NCBI GenBank assembly: GCA_001949185.1
Contig: BDGG01000006.1
Span: 230,827-294,826, forward strand
Origin: Ramazzottius varieornatus
Taxonomy: Eukaryota > Tardigrada > Eutardigrada > Parachela > Ramazzottiidae
DNA: 64,000 bases
Direction: 5' to 3'
Part shown: piece after piece, positions 63,958 to 64,000 of the stretch
Position numbering within the stretch: position 1 is the first letter of the stretch
Layout of the letters: the number at the start of each line of letters is the position of its first letter
The notes under the pieces: model-generated
The model's input: the letters and a program-made list of their open reading frames with translations, nothing else
What the model was told of the DNA's origin: nothing
Database searches by the model: none
Made by a program: the position numbers and the translations under genes

Positions 63958-64000
63958 CTGCCAAGCATAACAGACTCGAATGAAAAACTGCGGTTTCGAT

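Overview
The window is intron-rich animal nuclear DNA. I modelled 18 host protein-coding genes by joining exons at GT/AG boundaries with consistent phase and checking each joined protein against family knowledge. Every listed exon chain closes in frame. The clade is inferred. A CBM14 (peritrophin-A) chitin-binding mucin points to an ecdysozoan, and an EBF factor with a single HLH helix 2 points to an invertebrate. Introns are often only about 55-100 bp and genes are packed roughly one per 3.5 kb. A predicted mitochondrial, LEA-like disordered protein lies about 3 kb from a trehalase gene. Together these would fit a compact tardigrade genome, but no single feature proves that.

Layout. 1-3 kb: an unrecognised C-terminal exon (-) and mitoferrin (+). 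3-7.2 kb: gene-free DNA before EBF/COE (+, 7.2-13.4 kb), which converges on a neuropeptide-type GPCR (-, 13.8-15.4 kb). 16.3-22.0 kb: a 1658-aa chitin-binding mucin (-). 22.7-23.8 kb: a BarH-like homeobox gene (-), divergent from EXOC8 (+, 25.0-28.8 kb). 29-36.3 kb: three minus-strand housekeeping genes, 2-Cys peroxiredoxin, cyclin B and GM130/GOLGA2. 36.3-41.0 kb: repeats and a pogo-like DNA transposon with 37-bp terminal inverted repeats. 41.1-47.6 kb: LEA-like protein (+), malate/L-lactate dehydrogenase (Ldh2) family enzyme (-), membrane trehalase (+). 49.4-52.2 kb: large-Maf bZIP (+). 52.9-55.0 kb: EMRE/SMDT1 (-) and TMEM223 (+), head to head. 55.3-56.9 kb: an unrecognised two-TM protein (+). 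57.2-59.5 kb: SRF-type MADS factor (-). 62.0-64 kb: the tail of myosin V (-), running off the right edge.

Themes. Mitochondrial functions recur: iron import (mitoferrin), calcium uniporter regulation (EMRE), cytochrome oxidase biogenesis (TMEM223) and the LEA-like protein. Secretory and vesicle functions also recur: EXOC8, GM130 and myosin V. Four developmental transcription factors are present: EBF, BarH-like, large Maf and SRF.

The most novel structure is a family of short interspersed inverted-repeat elements (about 110-200 bp, seven copies), nearly all inside introns. Their arms carry AAGTGGCGCACG and their ends resemble GGAGCTSGGCAAAC. One copy sits inside the pogo transposase gene. A second family, with a GGCCGTGCCSGGCACGG core and ends like GCCTTTTTCTACGA, has two clear copies and one related copy.
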